The notes: generated by a model not told the origin, from the sequence alone. 53,839 nt of DNA from JBOHRN01 sp050732775 (GCA_050732775.1 JBOHRN010000015.1:1-53839); one strand, 5' to 3'; shown: positions 16,733 to 25,517, counted from the first letter of the stretch. Numbers and translations are program-made.

Positions 16733-17509
16733 TCACTCCAGATTCAAGGCGGCGCGGAGCCGGTCCAGGTACTCCTGGACGCGGCGGGCGTTGGTGCCCA
16801 CGTCGCTCGCGCCCACCCTCGACTTGGACCTTACGTCCACCCGTGCTCCCGCCTGGTGCGCGGAGACGCGCACCACCACGTCGTCCTCGAAACCGAACCA
16901 GGGCGTCTGGTCGGTGGCCTCGATGCGGCCTTCCACCGGGTCGGCCGCGACTATCCGCCACCCCATTCCCCGCGCTTCGCGGAGGAGTAGGGGAAACACG
17001 TTCTCGGGCGGCAGGGCGATCGCGAGCGGCCGGACGCCGGGGTACTCCTCGCGCTGCAGGGCGGCGGCCTCTTCGCCCGCGTATTCGGGAGGGTTGGGGG
17101 CGCCCTCGCGCAGAGGAAGTACCGCCCGGAACTCGGGGGGGTTCTCGGTGTCGGTAGAGACGTCGTGGAGGCGGGGGACATCTTCCGCCAGCCGCTGCCA
17201 GCGCCAGGGGATCAAGACGGCCGAGAGGCCGAAGAGAAAACCGACCAACCCCAGCACGATGCCCCGCTTGCTACCACCCGGCCGCGCCCGCAGCATGGCC
17301 AGGAGCGAGACCGCGCACGCCGCGACACCCGCGTAGGCGCTCCAGCGCATTATCCGGAAGCCGGTGCCGAAGTGCCACAGCCCCCACTGGGAGCCGGGCC
17401 CGGCGAGCGCCAGCCCTAGTACGGCCCCCACCCCCAGTCCGAAGCCGACCAGGGCTAGGCGCGAGCGCGGCCGGAAGCGGGGGACGAGCTGGCGCTCTGG
17501 TTTATTCAT
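16733..17509 (-). CDS. DUF1499 family membrane protein
   Basis: A 258-residue protein starting at the ATG at 17509. Three hydrophobic helices occupy the first half (about residues 18-40, 54-72 and 82-102). They are followed by a soluble DUF1499 domain, recognised by PENVFPLLLREARGMGWRIV, then GRIEATDQTPWFGFEDDVVVR and the closing VDVRSKSRVG. DUF1499 domains occur in bacterial and plastid proteins of unknown biochemical role. It lies between the molybdenum-cofactor operon and moaB, convergent with the first and divergent from the second, so it is probably a single-gene unit. An in-frame extension to 17896 overlaps moaB and is not used. Confidence 0.8.
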   Translation of the reverse strand: MNKPERQLVPRFRPRSRLALVGFGLGVGAVLGLALAGPGSQWGLWHFGTGFRIMRWSAYAGVAACAVSLLAMLRARPGGSKRGIVLGLVGFLFGLSAVLIPWRWQRLAEDVPRLHDVSTDTENPPEFRAVLPLREGAPNPPEYAGEEAAALQREEYPGVRPLAIALPPENVFPLLLREARGMGWRIVAADPVEGRIEATDQTPWFGFEDDVVVRVSAHQAGARVDVRSKSRVGASDVGTNARRVQEYLDRLRAALNLE

Positions 17510-17639
17510 GGCTCGGGTCGGTGTGGGGCGCTGAGAGCAAGAGCCGCATCCGCAACCGGCAAGGTAGCGGGCTCCCGGACGGAAGCGCAATGAGAGTGCC
17601 CGACTGTTCGCGGAGTTCGTCTTTTCGTAAGTTGGCCGC

Positions 17640-18155
17640 ATGACCTCGGAGAGTAGCGCGAAGCATCGGGCCGCTGCCCGCGAGCGCGGGCCGGTGACGG
17701 TGGCGGTGGTCACCGTGAGCGACAGCCGCACCCCCGAGAACGACGAGAGCGGGGCGTTCCTGCTCGAGCGGATCGAGGCGGCGGGGCACCGGGTGGCGGG
17801 GTACCGGCTGGTGCCCGACGAGCCGGAGGAGGTGAGCCGGGCGTTGGACGAATTTTCCCGCAACCAAGTACGGGTGATCCTCTTCAACGGAGGCACCGGC
17901 GTCTCTTCGCGAGACCGGACCTTCGACGTGTTGGAGCGGGAGTTGGAAAAGCGGCTCCCCGGCTTCGGAGAGCTCTTCCGTTGGTTGAGCTATCGGCAGG
18001 TGGGCGCCGCGGCCATGCTCTCCCGCGCGGTGGCCGGAGTGTACCGCGGCCGGCTGGTGGTCTCGCTGCCCGGCTCACCCGCCGCGGTCCGGCTGGCCTG
18101 GGAAGAACTGCTGGAGCCCGAGTTGGAGCACCTGGTGTGGGAGATCGGGCGGTGA
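17640..18155 (+). CDS. moaB: Molybdenum cofactor biosynthesis protein MoaB/MogA
   Basis: A 171-residue protein of the MoaB/MogA family, which adenylylates molybdopterin before metal insertion. The fold markers are present: VAVVTVSDSRTPENDESG at the start, YRLVPDEPEEV, ILFNGGTGVSSRD (the nucleotide-binding GGTG loop) and VVSLPGSPAAVRLA near the C-terminus. The length is normal for MoaB. It lies 1 kb beyond the MocA/XdhC operon, so the region supplies several molybdenum-cofactor steps next to the molybdoenzyme. The ATG at 17640 is the only sensible start. Its stop overlaps a GTG opening a short Tat-leader-like frame. Confidence 0.92.
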   Translation: MTSESSAKHRAAARERGPVTVAVVTVSDSRTPENDESGAFLLERIEAAGHRVAGYRLVPDEPEEVSRALDEFSRNQVRVILFNGGTGVSSRDRTFDVLERELEKRLPGFGELFRWLSYRQVGAAAMLSRAVAGVYRGRLVVSLPGSPAAVRLAWEELLEPELEHLVWEIGR

Positions 18156-18322
18156 CCGACCGCCGCCGCTTCCTCGCCTCCGCCGACCTCGGCACCGCGA
18201 CCGCCGCGCTGGACCCGCGTCGGCTCCTGCGTCAGGCGCCGGGCGGGGGACGGTCCGCATGTTGCGGCCGGCAGTCGTGTAAGCCAACAAAGACCCGCCC
18301 TTTCGACCAGGTGACTCCATGA
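18152..18322 (+). pseudogene. Remnant of a Tat-exported protein (leader only)
   Basis: A 56-codon frame starts at a GTG overlapping the moaB stop (GTGA) and ends in an ATGA overlap with the peptidase gene. The beginning, TDRRRFLASADLGTATAAL, is a twin-arginine signal of the kind that exports cofactor-containing oxidoreductases, but the frame then becomes a short Arg/Cys/Lys-rich tail and stops. The simplest reading is that moaB was once followed by a Tat-dependent gene, now deleted except for its signal. A genuine small peptide is possible but less likely. Confidence 0.4.
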
Positions 18323-20277
18323 CCAGCCGTTTACTGGTTCTTACTCTCGCTCTGGCGCTATGCCCCCCGGCTCTCGCCCAACAGGTCGAGACCCGCACCG
18401 CCAACGACGGCAACGTGCTCCTCGAGGGCGCGCCCGAGGTGCCCGAGGAAGTCAAGGAACGCCTCAACCGCTACCAGAACGTGCGCAGCGCCGGACTGGT
18501 GGGCTGGACGGAAGCGGGCCGCGGTGTCTACGTCTCCACCCGCTTCGCCGACCTGAGCCAGCTCCACCGGGTAGACGCGCCCGGCGGAAGCCGCCACCAA
18601 CTCACCTTCTACCGGGAGCCGGTGCTCGGGGCCCAGCCGCGGCCCGCTTCCGACGACGTCCTCTTTCTCATGGACGAGGGCGGGAGCGAGTTCTGGCAAC
18701 TCTTCCTGTTTGATACCAAAAGCCGGGAACGGCGTCGGCTCACCGACGGAAGCTCGCGCAACAGCGGCGCCGAGTGGAGCGACGACGGCCGCTGGCTCGC
18801 CTTTACCAGCACCCGGCGCACCGGCCGCAGCAACGACGTGTGGCTGATGAACGTAGCAGATACCAGCTCGGCCCGGCTCCTGGTAGAGGCCGACGACGGC
18901 GCGAGCTGGGGCGCGGCCGACTGGAGTCCGGACGGGAGCCAGCTCCTGGTGGGTCAGTACATCTCGATCAACGATTCGCGCCTTCACCTGGTGGACGTGG
19001 CCACGGGCGAGCGGCGCCTCATCGCGGGCGGCGGCGATGATCGGGCGAGCTGGCTGGGCGTCTCTCCGCTCTTCTCGGCCGATGGCGGGGGCGTTTTTCT
19101 GGCCACGGACGCGGGCAGCGAGTTTACCGAGCTGGCCCACTTGGAGCTCGCAAGCGGCGACCTTACGGTCATTACCGGCCATATACCGTGGGACGTGGAG
19201 GAGTTCGCGCTGAGTCAGAACGGCCGGCGCGCCGCCTTCGTGGTCAACGAGCACGGCTACGACCGGCTCTACCTGATGGACGCGAGCACCTTTCGCGACC
19301 AACGAGTGGAAAACATCCCCGACGGCCTGATCGGCGGGCTGGAGTTCAGCCCGGACGACCAGGAGTTGGGCATGACTATATCACGTCCCGGGGCGCCCAG
19401 TGACGTCTACTCTCTGGACCTCGGAGCTATGACCACGGAGGCCGGCCGGCTCACCCGCTGGACCGAGAGCGAGCTGGGCGGGTTGGACCCGGCCACCTTC
19501 GTGACCCCCGAGTTGATCGAATACCAGAGCTTCGACGGAAGGATGATTCCGGCCTTCGTGTACCGGCCGCGGGCCCCCGGCCCGCACCCGGTCGTAATCC
19601 AGATCCACGGCGGACCCGAATCTCAGAGTCGTCCCGGCTTCAGCGCTAGCTACCAGATGTGGGTCCAGGAGCTGGGCGCGGCCGTGATCCGCCCCAACGT
19701 GCGCGGCTCCGCCGGCTACGGTAAGAGCTACCTGCTGCTCGACAACGCCGAGAAGCGTGAAGACAGCGTAAAGGACATCGGCGCCCTGCTCGACTGGATC
19801 GCGCAGCAGCCCGGCCTCGACGCCAACCGGGTAGCGGTCTACGGCGGTAGCTACGGCGGCTACATGGTGCTCGCCTCCCTGGTCCAGTACAGCAATCGGC
19901 TGAGGGCGGGGGTGGAGCTCGTGGGCATCAGCAACTTCGTCACCTTTCTGGAGAACACTCAGGAGTACCGGCGCGACCTGCGGCGCCCCGAGTACGGCGA
20001 CGAGCGCGACCCGGAAATGAGGGCCTTCCTGGAGTCCATCTCTCCCTCGAACCGGACGGACGAGATCACCGCCCCCCTCTTCGTGGCCCAGGGCGCCAAC
20101 GATCCGCGCGTGCCCGCCAGCGAGAGCCGCCAGATCGTGGACGCGGTGCGCGCCAGCGGCTACGACGTCTGGTACATGCTTGCCAAGAACGAAGGGCACG
20201 GCTTCCGCCGCAAGGAGAACGCCGACCTCTTCCAGCAACTCACGCTCATGTTTCTCGAAGAGCACCTGCTACACTGA
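18319..20277 (+). CDS. S9 family serine peptidase (prolyl oligopeptidase/acylaminoacyl-peptidase type)
   Basis: A 652-residue exported peptidase. A signal peptide covers residues 1-21 (ending PPALAQQ). The middle is a WD40/TolB-like beta-propeller with repeated motifs such as WSDDGRWLAFTS and WSPDGSQLLV. The C-terminal alpha/beta-hydrolase domain has the oxyanion segment IQIHGGPES, the nucleophile in YGGSYGGYMV (S511), the acid in ANDPRVPASE (D595) and the base in EGHGFRRKEN (H627). Such enzymes cleave dipeptides or acylated residues from short peptides in the periplasm. It starts at the ATG at 18319, overlapping the preceding Tat-leader remnant. Confidence 0.93.
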   Translation: MTSRLLVLTLALALCPPALAQQVETRTANDGNVLLEGAPEVPEEVKERLNRYQNVRSAGLVGWTEAGRGVYVSTRFADLSQLHRVDAPGGSRHQLTFYREPVLGAQPRPASDDVLFLMDEGGSEFWQLFLFDTKSRERRRLTDGSSRNSGAEWSDDGRWLAFTSTRRTGRSNDVWLMNVADTSSARLLVEADDGASWGAADWSPDGSQLLVGQYISINDSRLHLVDVATGERRLIAGGGDDRASWLGVSPLFSADGGGVFLATDAGSEFTELAHLELASGDLTVITGHIPWDVEEFALSQNGRRAAFVVNEHGYDRLYLMDASTFRDQRVENIPDGLIGGLEFSPDDQELGMTISRPGAPSDVYSLDLGAMTTEAGRLTRWTESELGGLDPATFVTPELIEYQSFDGRMIPAFVYRPRAPGPHPVVIQIHGGPESQSRPGFSASYQMWVQELGAAVIRPNVRGSAGYGKSYLLLDNAEKREDSVKDIGALLDWIAQQPGLDANRVAVYGGSYGGYMVLASLVQYSNRLRAGVELVGISNFVTFLENTQEYRRDLRRPEYGDERDPEMRAFLESISPSNRTDEITAPLFVAQGANDPRVPASESRQIVDAVRASGYDVWYMLAKNEGHGFRRKENADLFQQLTLMFLEEHLLH

Positions 20278-20445
20278 AATGCCGTCAATGAAGGCGACCT
20301 CGCGCGCGCCGGATCAGAAGCGTGCGCAGCCGGCGGGCCTGCTCGCAGGAAGACTCCGCCGGGAGCTGCGGTGGAGGAAACCGTTTTCCCGAATGCGGGT
20401 ACGGAAGAAGCCCACCGCTCGATCCTCAAACCTCCGCCAAAGACC

Positions 20446-21435
20446 ATGACCGCCACTGTGCTCGCTCTCGCTTCCCTGGCCGCCGCTGTTCCGTCGCCGG
20501 ACGCCCTTACGCCCGCAGCCGACACAGTTGTCATCGAACAGTGGACGGTGCCTTGGCCCGAGAGCCGCCCCCGCGACCCCTATGTGGCGCCGGACGGCCG
20601 CGTCTGGTTCGTGGGCCAGCGCTCGGATTACGTCGCCGTCTTCGACCCGGCGAGCGAAAGCTTCGAGAAGATAGACCTGCCCGAGGGGGCCGGCCCGCAC
20701 AACCTGATCGTGGACGATCAGGGAGTTATCTGGTACGCGGGCAACCGCAACGCCACCATCGGGCGCCTGGACCCGGAGAGCGGCGAGATCACCGAACTCT
20801 CCATGCCGTTGGAAGGCGCGCGCGACCCCCACACCCTCGTCTTCGGCGCCGGCCAAGACATCTGGTTCACCCTCCAGGGGAGCAACATGGTGGGCCATCT
20901 GGACACCGCGTCGCGCCAAATTCACCTGTTACCGGTTCCCACCGAGGGCTCCCGCCCTTACGGCATCGCCGTCGGCACGGACGGGCGAGTCTGGTTCAAC
21001 CAGGTGGGCGTCAACCAACTGGGCGTGATCGACCCGGAGAAGATGGAGGTGCGGGAGATCGTGCTGCCGCGCGAAGAGGCGCGCGACCGCCGCATCGGTA
21101 TCACCTCCGACGGCGCGGTCTGGTACGTGGACTGGGGCGCCGGCCATCTGGGGCGCGTCGACCCGGAGACGGAGGAGGTGCGCGAGTGGCCGGTGCCCGG
21201 AGGTAAGGACGCGCGGCCTTACGGCATGGCGGTCGACGACCGCGACCGGATCTGGTTCGTGGAGACCGGCTCAGACCCTAACCGGCTGCTGGGCTTCGAT
21301 CCAACCACCGGCGAGTTCTTCAGTCAGACCGAGATCGACTCGGGCGCGGTGCGGCACATGTTCTTTCACCAAGTCTCGCGCACCATCTGGTTCGGGACCG
21401 ACTCGAATACGCTGGCGCGCTTCCGCGTTCCGTGA
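20446..21435 (+). CDS. Virginiamycin B lyase-like (Vgb) beta-propeller protein
   Basis: A 329-residue protein built from repeated blades of the Vgb/SMP-30-like type. Repeats of DGRVWFV, QGVIWYAGN, GQDIWFTLQG, DGRVWFNQ, DGAVWYVD and RDRIWFVETG recur about every 42 residues, giving about seven blades. The first residues (MTATVLALASLAAAVPS) look like a signal peptide, so I start at the ATG at 20446. The name Vgb comes from streptogramin lyase, but most environmental homologues are uncharacterised and this one should not be called a resistance gene. It follows the S9 peptidase by 168 bases on the same strand and ends three bases from the convergent deoxyhypusine-synthase-like gene. Confidence 0.78.
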   Translation: MTATVLALASLAAAVPSPDALTPAADTVVIEQWTVPWPESRPRDPYVAPDGRVWFVGQRSDYVAVFDPASESFEKIDLPEGAGPHNLIVDDQGVIWYAGNRNATIGRLDPESGEITELSMPLEGARDPHTLVFGAGQDIWFTLQGSNMVGHLDTASRQIHLLPVPTEGSRPYGIAVGTDGRVWFNQVGVNQLGVIDPEKMEVREIVLPREEARDRRIGITSDGAVWYVDWGAGHLGRVDPETEEVREWPVPGGKDARPYGMAVDDRDRIWFVETGSDPNRLLGFDPTTGEFFSQTEIDSGAVRHMFFHQVSRTIWFGTDSNTLARFRVP

Positions 21436-21438
21436 GGG

Positions 21439-22416
21439 TCACCACCCCATCACCAGCGCGAAAATTAGCGGTGCCACGATGGAGGCGTCGGACTCGATCA
21501 TATACTTGGGCGTGTCCTTGCCCAGCTTCCCCCAGGTGATTTTCTCGTTGGGTACGGCGCCCGAGTACGAGCCGTAGCTGGTGGTGCTGTCGCCGATCTG
21601 GCAAAAATAGCCCCAGAGCGGCACCTCGTCTCGGCGCAGGTCCTGGTGCAGCATGGGCACCACGCAGATGGGGAAGTCGCCCGCGATGCCGCCGCCGATT
21701 TGGAAAAATCCCAGCGAGGCGTCCCGCGTGGTCTTCGTGTACCACTCCGCCAGCTCGACCATGTACTCGACGCCCGAGCGGACGGTGTGGACGTTCTTGA
21801 CGTCGCCCGCGAGGCAGTGGGCCGCGTAGATATTGCCCAGGGTGGAGTCTTCCCAGCCGGGCACGAATAACGGCAGGTCGCGCTGGGCGGCGGCGACCAT
21901 CCACGAATCCGCGGGGTCGATCTGGTAGTGCTCCTCCAGCGCGCCGCTCTGGATCAACCGGTAGATAAAGTGGTGCGGAAAGAAGCGCTCGCCGCGCTGG
22001 TCGGCCGAGGTCCACCCCGCCAGCACGGCCCGCTCCATCCGCCGCATTGCTTCTTCCTCGGGGATACAGGTATCGGTAACCCGGTTGAGGTGGCGCTCCA
22101 GGAGCCGCTGTTCGTCGCGCGCGCCGAGTTCGCGGTAGTGGGGCACGCGCTCGTAGTGGTCGTGGGCCACCAGGTTGAAGAGGTCTTCTTCCAGGTTGGC
22201 GCCGGTGCACGATACCGCGTGGACCTTGTCCCGGCGGATCATCTCGGCGAGGGACAGGCCGAGCTCGGCCGTGCTCATGGCACCCGCCAGGGTCACCAAC
22301 ATCTTTCCCCCTCCGTCCAGGTGCTGGAGGTAACCCTCGGCGGCGTCGACCAGGGCGGCGGCGTTGAAGTGACGAAAGTGGTGTTTGACGAAGTCGCTGA
22401 CGGGCGTGGAGGTCAT
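21439..22416 (-). CDS. Deoxyhypusine synthase-like protein
   Basis: A 325-residue protein of the deoxyhypusine/homospermidine-synthase family. Recognisable segments are LVTLAGAMSTAELGLSLAEM and VHAVSCTGANLEEDLFNL (NAD binding) and the C-terminal NEKITWGKLGKDTPKYMIES, which contains the Lys region that forms the enzyme-butylimine intermediate. Eukaryotic and archaeal enzymes modify eIF5A/aIF5A; bacteria lack that target, and bacterial members make homospermidine-like or other unusual polyamines instead. No other polyamine gene is nearby. The ATG at 22416 lies 156 bases from the divergent DUF6941 gene. Family assignment is firm; the reaction is not. Confidence 0.85.
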   Translation of the reverse strand: MTSTPVSDFVKHHFRHFNAAALVDAAEGYLQHLDGGGKMLVTLAGAMSTAELGLSLAEMIRRDKVHAVSCTGANLEEDLFNLVAHDHYERVPHYRELGARDEQRLLERHLNRVTDTCIPEEEAMRRMERAVLAGWTSADQRGERFFPHHFIYRLIQSGALEEHYQIDPADSWMVAAAQRDLPLFVPGWEDSTLGNIYAAHCLAGDVKNVHTVRSGVEYMVELAEWYTKTTRDASLGFFQIGGGIAGDFPICVVPMLHQDLRRDEVPLWGYFCQIGDSTTSYGSYSGAVPNEKITWGKLGKDTPKYMIESDASIVAPLIFALVMGW

Positions 22417-22572
22417 CTCTCTCGCTCGGGGTAAAGAAAGGAAAGATACGTTCCAGGCCGCCGGGGCAAAACCGGCGGGGCGGAGGTCCGCTCCCGGTGT
22501 GATTTTCGCGGTAGTGCCGGGGTTACTGTCTGGTCGCTAAAAAGGGGATAACCGGTTGATGGGAGCGCGAGC

Positions 22573-22977
22573 TTGAACGTCCAGATGACCATCCTGGCCG
22601 ACGAGGCCAACGTTTCCCAGGAGGGGAAGCTGAACGTACTGGGCATCTTTGACCGCATCTCGGGCAACTCCTTTCCCACCGTGCACCCGCGCATGGTATT
22701 TGCTTTTCGGGTCCAGTCGGGCTACCCCGACTCGGGCGAGACCTTCCCCATCCGGGTGCAACTGGTCGACGCCGACGGGGGGAAGATGTTCGAGGCCAAG
22801 GGGGAGCTCACCGCGCCTCGGGTGCCGCCCGGGGAGTTCGCCACCGCCAACCAGGTTTTCACGCTGGTGGGAGTGCGCTTTCCCGCCCCGGGGAGCTACA
22901 AGTTTGTTCTCAACGTGGGGAAGCTGGAGCCGCACGAGCTCCCCTTCGCCGTGACCGCGGCCAAGCAGGAACCGTGA
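22573..22977 (+). CDS. DUF6941 family protein
   Basis: A 134-residue protein matching the DUF6941 pattern: an N-terminal strand MTILADEANVSQEGKLNVLG, a central FAFRVQSGYPDSGE and a beta-rich C-terminus ending GSYKFVLNVGK. The fold looks like a small all-beta sandwich with no signal peptide or membrane helix. I used the TTG at 22573, which has a GGGAG ribosome-binding site 8 bases upstream; the ATG at 22585 would remove four residues of the conserved first strand. Members are widespread in soil bacteria without an assigned function. It is followed 22 bases downstream by the PQQ-type dehydrogenase gene, probably on the same transcript. Confidence 0.7.
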   Translation: MNVQMTILADEANVSQEGKLNVLGIFDRISGNSFPTVHPRMVFAFRVQSGYPDSGETFPIRVQLVDADGGKMFEAKGELTAPRVPPGEFATANQVFTLVGVRFPAPGSYKFVLNVGKLEPHELPFAVTAAKQEP

Positions 22978-22999
22978 TACTTTATCAAGGAGAAGAGCT

Positions 23000-24292
23000 A
23001 TGAACGCACGACTGGTGCTCCTGCTCGGAGCTGGGGTCCTTGCGGGTTGCGCCGCCGAGGACGCCGACGGAGTTCCTCCACGCACCGACGGCCCGCCCCA
23101 TTCCGAACTCGCCTGCGACGCGGACAACGGGGGGCTCACCCTGCCGGACGGCTTCTGCGCCGCCGTCTTCGCCGACGAGGTGGGGGCGCTGCGACATATC
23201 GCCGTGGCCCCGGACGGCCGCGTGTACGGCGCCCTGCGCACGGGTGGGGTGGTGGGGCTCGCCGACAGCGACGGTGACGGCAAGGCCGACCGGCGGGTCG
23301 AGTTTGGCGGCGAGGGGGGCACGGGGATCTCGGTACGGGACGGATACCTCTACTTTGCCACCAACGACCAGGTGATCCGTTACCGCTTGGGCGAACAGCT
23401 GGAGCCGACCGGAGAGCCCGAGACCATGGTAGGCGGCTTTCCGGCGCAGCGCACCCACGCCGCCAAGACCATCGCCTTCGACGGGGTGGGCAACTTGTAC
23501 GTGAACGTGGGCGCCCCCTCCAACGCCTGCCAGGAGCGGGACCGGCAGCAAGGCGCGCCGGGCACGGACCCCTGCCCGCAGCTCGAGCTGCACGCCGGGG
23601 TCTGGCGCTACGACGCCGGCCAGCCTGACCAGAGCCACGCCGCCGGGAACCGCTACGCCACCGGTATCCGCAACGCGGTGGCCATCGCGTGGAGCGACGC
23701 CGCCGGCTCCCTCTTCGTGGTCCAGCACGGCCGCGACCAACTCAACACCATCGCCCCCGAGCACTTTAGCGACGAAGATAACGCCGAGCTGCCCGCGGAG
23801 GAGTTCATGAAGGTGGGCGAGGGGGACGACTTCGGCTGGCCTTACTGCTTTTACGACCAGCGCCAGGGCAAGCGGGTGCTGGCCCCCGAGTACGGCGGCG
23901 ACGGCCGGGAGGTGGGCAACTGCGCGAGCTTCGCCGAGCCGGTGGAGACTTTTCCTGGCCACTGGGCACCCAACGGGCTCACCTTCTACGACGGAGACCT
24001 CTTTCCCGAGCGGTACCGGGGTGGAGCGTTCATCGCCTGGCACGGTTCCTGGAACCGGGCGCCGCTACCGCAACGCGGCTACCGGGTAACCTTTGTGCCG
24101 CTCTTGGGGGGCGAGCCATCGGGCGAGCCCGAAACTTTCGCCGACGGATTCGCGGGCGCGGAACCGATCTCCAGCCCGTCGGACGCCCGTTGGCGGCCGA
24201 TGGGGCTAGCGGTGGCCCCAAACGGGTCGCTGTACATCTCTGACTCCCAACGGGGCCGCGTATGGCGGGTGGTATACCGCGGAGAGGGCTGA
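23000..24292 (+). CDS. PQQ-dependent sugar dehydrogenase-like lipoprotein
   Basis: A 430-residue beta-propeller protein of the soluble glucose/sorbosone dehydrogenase family (GSDH). A lipoprotein signal covers the first 16 residues (VLLLGAGVLAGC). Blade motifs include AVAPDGRVYGAL, YLYFATNDQVIRY and GVGNLYVNVGAPSNACQ (this last type of Asn/Cys/Glu region often binds calcium), then GIRNAVAIAW and WPYCFYDQ, ending in NGSLYISDSQRGRVW. Such enzymes oxidise sugars in the periplasm and usually need PQQ, though some homologues have lost activity. The ATG at 23000 has a strong AAGGAG site. No PQQ biosynthesis gene is visible, so the cofactor would come from elsewhere. Confidence 0.85.
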   Translation: MNARLVLLLGAGVLAGCAAEDADGVPPRTDGPPHSELACDADNGGLTLPDGFCAAVFADEVGALRHIAVAPDGRVYGALRTGGVVGLADSDGDGKADRRVEFGGEGGTGISVRDGYLYFATNDQVIRYRLGEQLEPTGEPETMVGGFPAQRTHAAKTIAFDGVGNLYVNVGAPSNACQERDRQQGAPGTDPCPQLELHAGVWRYDAGQPDQSHAAGNRYATGIRNAVAIAWSDAAGSLFVVQHGRDQLNTIAPEHFSDEDNAELPAEEFMKVGEGDDFGWPYCFYDQRQGKRVLAPEYGGDGREVGNCASFAEPVETFPGHWAPNGLTFYDGDLFPERYRGGAFIAWHGSWNRAPLPQRGYRVTFVPLLGGEPSGEPETFADGFAGAEPISSPSDARWRPMGLAVAPNGSLYISDSQRGRVWRVVYRGEG

Positions 24293-24361
24293 GGGAGAAG
24301 TGCACCAATCTGGCTCTGGCGGGTAGTTAAAAGCGTACCCCCACCCGAGAGGAGCAGAGCC

Positions 24362-25084
24362 GTGGACGAGACCGTCATCCAACCGACACCCGCCAGGACC
24401 GGGCAACCGGGGGGTGAACCGGCTCCGCGCCCCCCCCGGCCCGGCCGGCTCCTCTGGGTCGGTATCCCCCTGCTGGCCATCGTGCTGGGCGGAGTGTGGA
24501 TCTACCGGGGGGTCATGGAGGGGCTGTTTACCCCCATCGGCGAGACCGAGTCGACCATCATCGCCAGCCCCATCGTGCTCGAGGCGATCAGGCGGGTCGA
24601 GAAGCAGACTTTTATCGAACACTACAACGCCGTGGACCTCGACTACACCGAGGCGCCCGAGGGGTGGCTCCGCTTCCTGCCCATCGAGCGCCAGTTCGTG
24701 ATCCTGCTGCGCGGGCGGGTGCCGGCCGGCTTCGATCTCTCCACCCTTACCAGCGAGGACGTGCGGGTGAGCGGTGACGGAACCCGGGTGGAACTCACCC
24801 TGCCCCGCCCGGAGATCTTCGAGGAGAACGTCTCCATCGACTTCGAGAACAGCCGCATCCTCACCCAGCGAAGCACTTGCCCAAACTTCATCTGCCGCGA
24901 CCCGCTGTCGGCATACCAGGAGGAGATCCTGCCCAACGGCAGCGCCCTGCTGGTGCGCTCGGCCCGGCGCAACGGCATCCTGGGCCAGGCGGCCAGCGGC
25001 GGGGTGGCGTTTTACGAGCGACTGCTCGGCACGCTCGGCTTCGAGCAGGTGGTGGTGCGGGTGGAAGGGCCGCTGGAGCCGTGA
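24362..25084 (+). CDS. DUF4230 membrane-anchored protein
   Basis: A 240-residue protein with a Pro-rich cytoplasmic start, one membrane helix at residues 29-49 (LLWVGIPLLAIVLGGVWIY) and an extracytoplasmic DUF4230 domain (FIEHYNAVDLDYTE, LLRGRVPAGFDLS, VRVSGDGTRVELTLPRPEIF). DUF4230 proteins are anchored to the inner membrane and have no known activity. It begins at a GTG (24362) with a GAGGAG site 8 bases upstream. The YjbQ gene starts 16 bases after its stop, so the two are likely co-transcribed. Two Cys residues near 174-179 (STCPNFICRD) could form a disulfide. Confidence 0.75.
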   Translation: MDETVIQPTPARTGQPGGEPAPRPPRPGRLLWVGIPLLAIVLGGVWIYRGVMEGLFTPIGETESTIIASPIVLEAIRRVEKQTFIEHYNAVDLDYTEAPEGWLRFLPIERQFVILLRGRVPAGFDLSTLTSEDVRVSGDGTRVELTLPRPEIFEENVSIDFENSRILTQRSTCPNFICRDPLSAYQEEILPNGSALLVRSARRNGILGQAASGGVAFYERLLGTLGFEQVVVRVEGPLEP

Positions 25085-25100
25085 GCGTCCCGGCCAGGCG

Positions 25101-25517
25101 GTGACCGAGCTCCGCGTGCGCACCCTGGAGCGCAACCAACTGGTCGAGATCACCGGCGAGTTGCGGCGCCTGGTCGCGGAGAGCGGGGTGGAGGAGGGGT
25201 TGCTGGTGGCGCAGTCACTCCACACCACCGCCGCGCTCACCGTCAACGAGAGCGCCGACCCGGACGTGCCGGGGGATATTGCCGCCAAACTCTCGCAGCT
25301 GATACCCCACCGGGAGCCGTTTTACCGCCACGCCGAGGGGAACAGCGATAGCCACGTGAAGGTGAGCTTACTAGGCCCTTCGCTCACTCTGCTGGTGAGC
25401 GGCGGCGAACTGGTGCTGGGGAGCTGGCAGGGAGTCTTCCTGTGCGAGTTCGACGGTCCGCGCGAGCGCCGCGTGGCAGTGCGGGTGGCTCACTCGGGGG
25501 CCTCGTCCCCGGCGTAA
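25101..25517 (+). CDS. YjbQ family (UPF0047) protein
   Basis: A 138-residue member of the YjbQ/UPF0047 family. The conserved core is complete: QSLHTTAALTVNESADPDVPGDI, the NSDSHVKVSLLGPS region with the second conserved His, and LGSWQGVFLCEFDGPRERRV. Family members have weak thiamine-phosphate synthase activity in some bacteria, but the physiological role is unsettled. The GTG at 25101 is the best start. The last 28 bases overlap the convergent membrane-protein gene. thiC lies 10 kb away, so any thiamine link here is not supported by clustering. Confidence 0.88.
   Translation: MTELRVRTLERNQLVEITGELRRLVAESGVEEGLLVAQSLHTTAALTVNESADPDVPGDIAAKLSQLIPHREPFYRHAEGNSDSHVKVSLLGPSLTLLVSGGELVLGSWQGVFLCEFDGPRERRVAVRVAHSGASSPA

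Noticed and set aside
20180..20449. Basic frame overlapping the end of the S9 peptidase and the gap before the Vgb-like gene
   Set aside because: It overlaps a conserved coding end in another frame, has a shadow-like Arg/Ser composition and no start signal in the gap.
20446..21435. Streptogramin resistance call for the Vgb-like gene
   Set aside because: Only the propeller fold is supported. Environmental Vgb-like proteins are mostly not lyases, and no resistance context is present.
22458..22478. CCGCCGG/CCGGCGG hairpin between the deoxyhypusine-synthase-like and DUF6941 genes
   Set aside because: GC-only symmetry is frequent by chance in this DNA, and there is no T run or repeated occurrence to support a terminator or operator.
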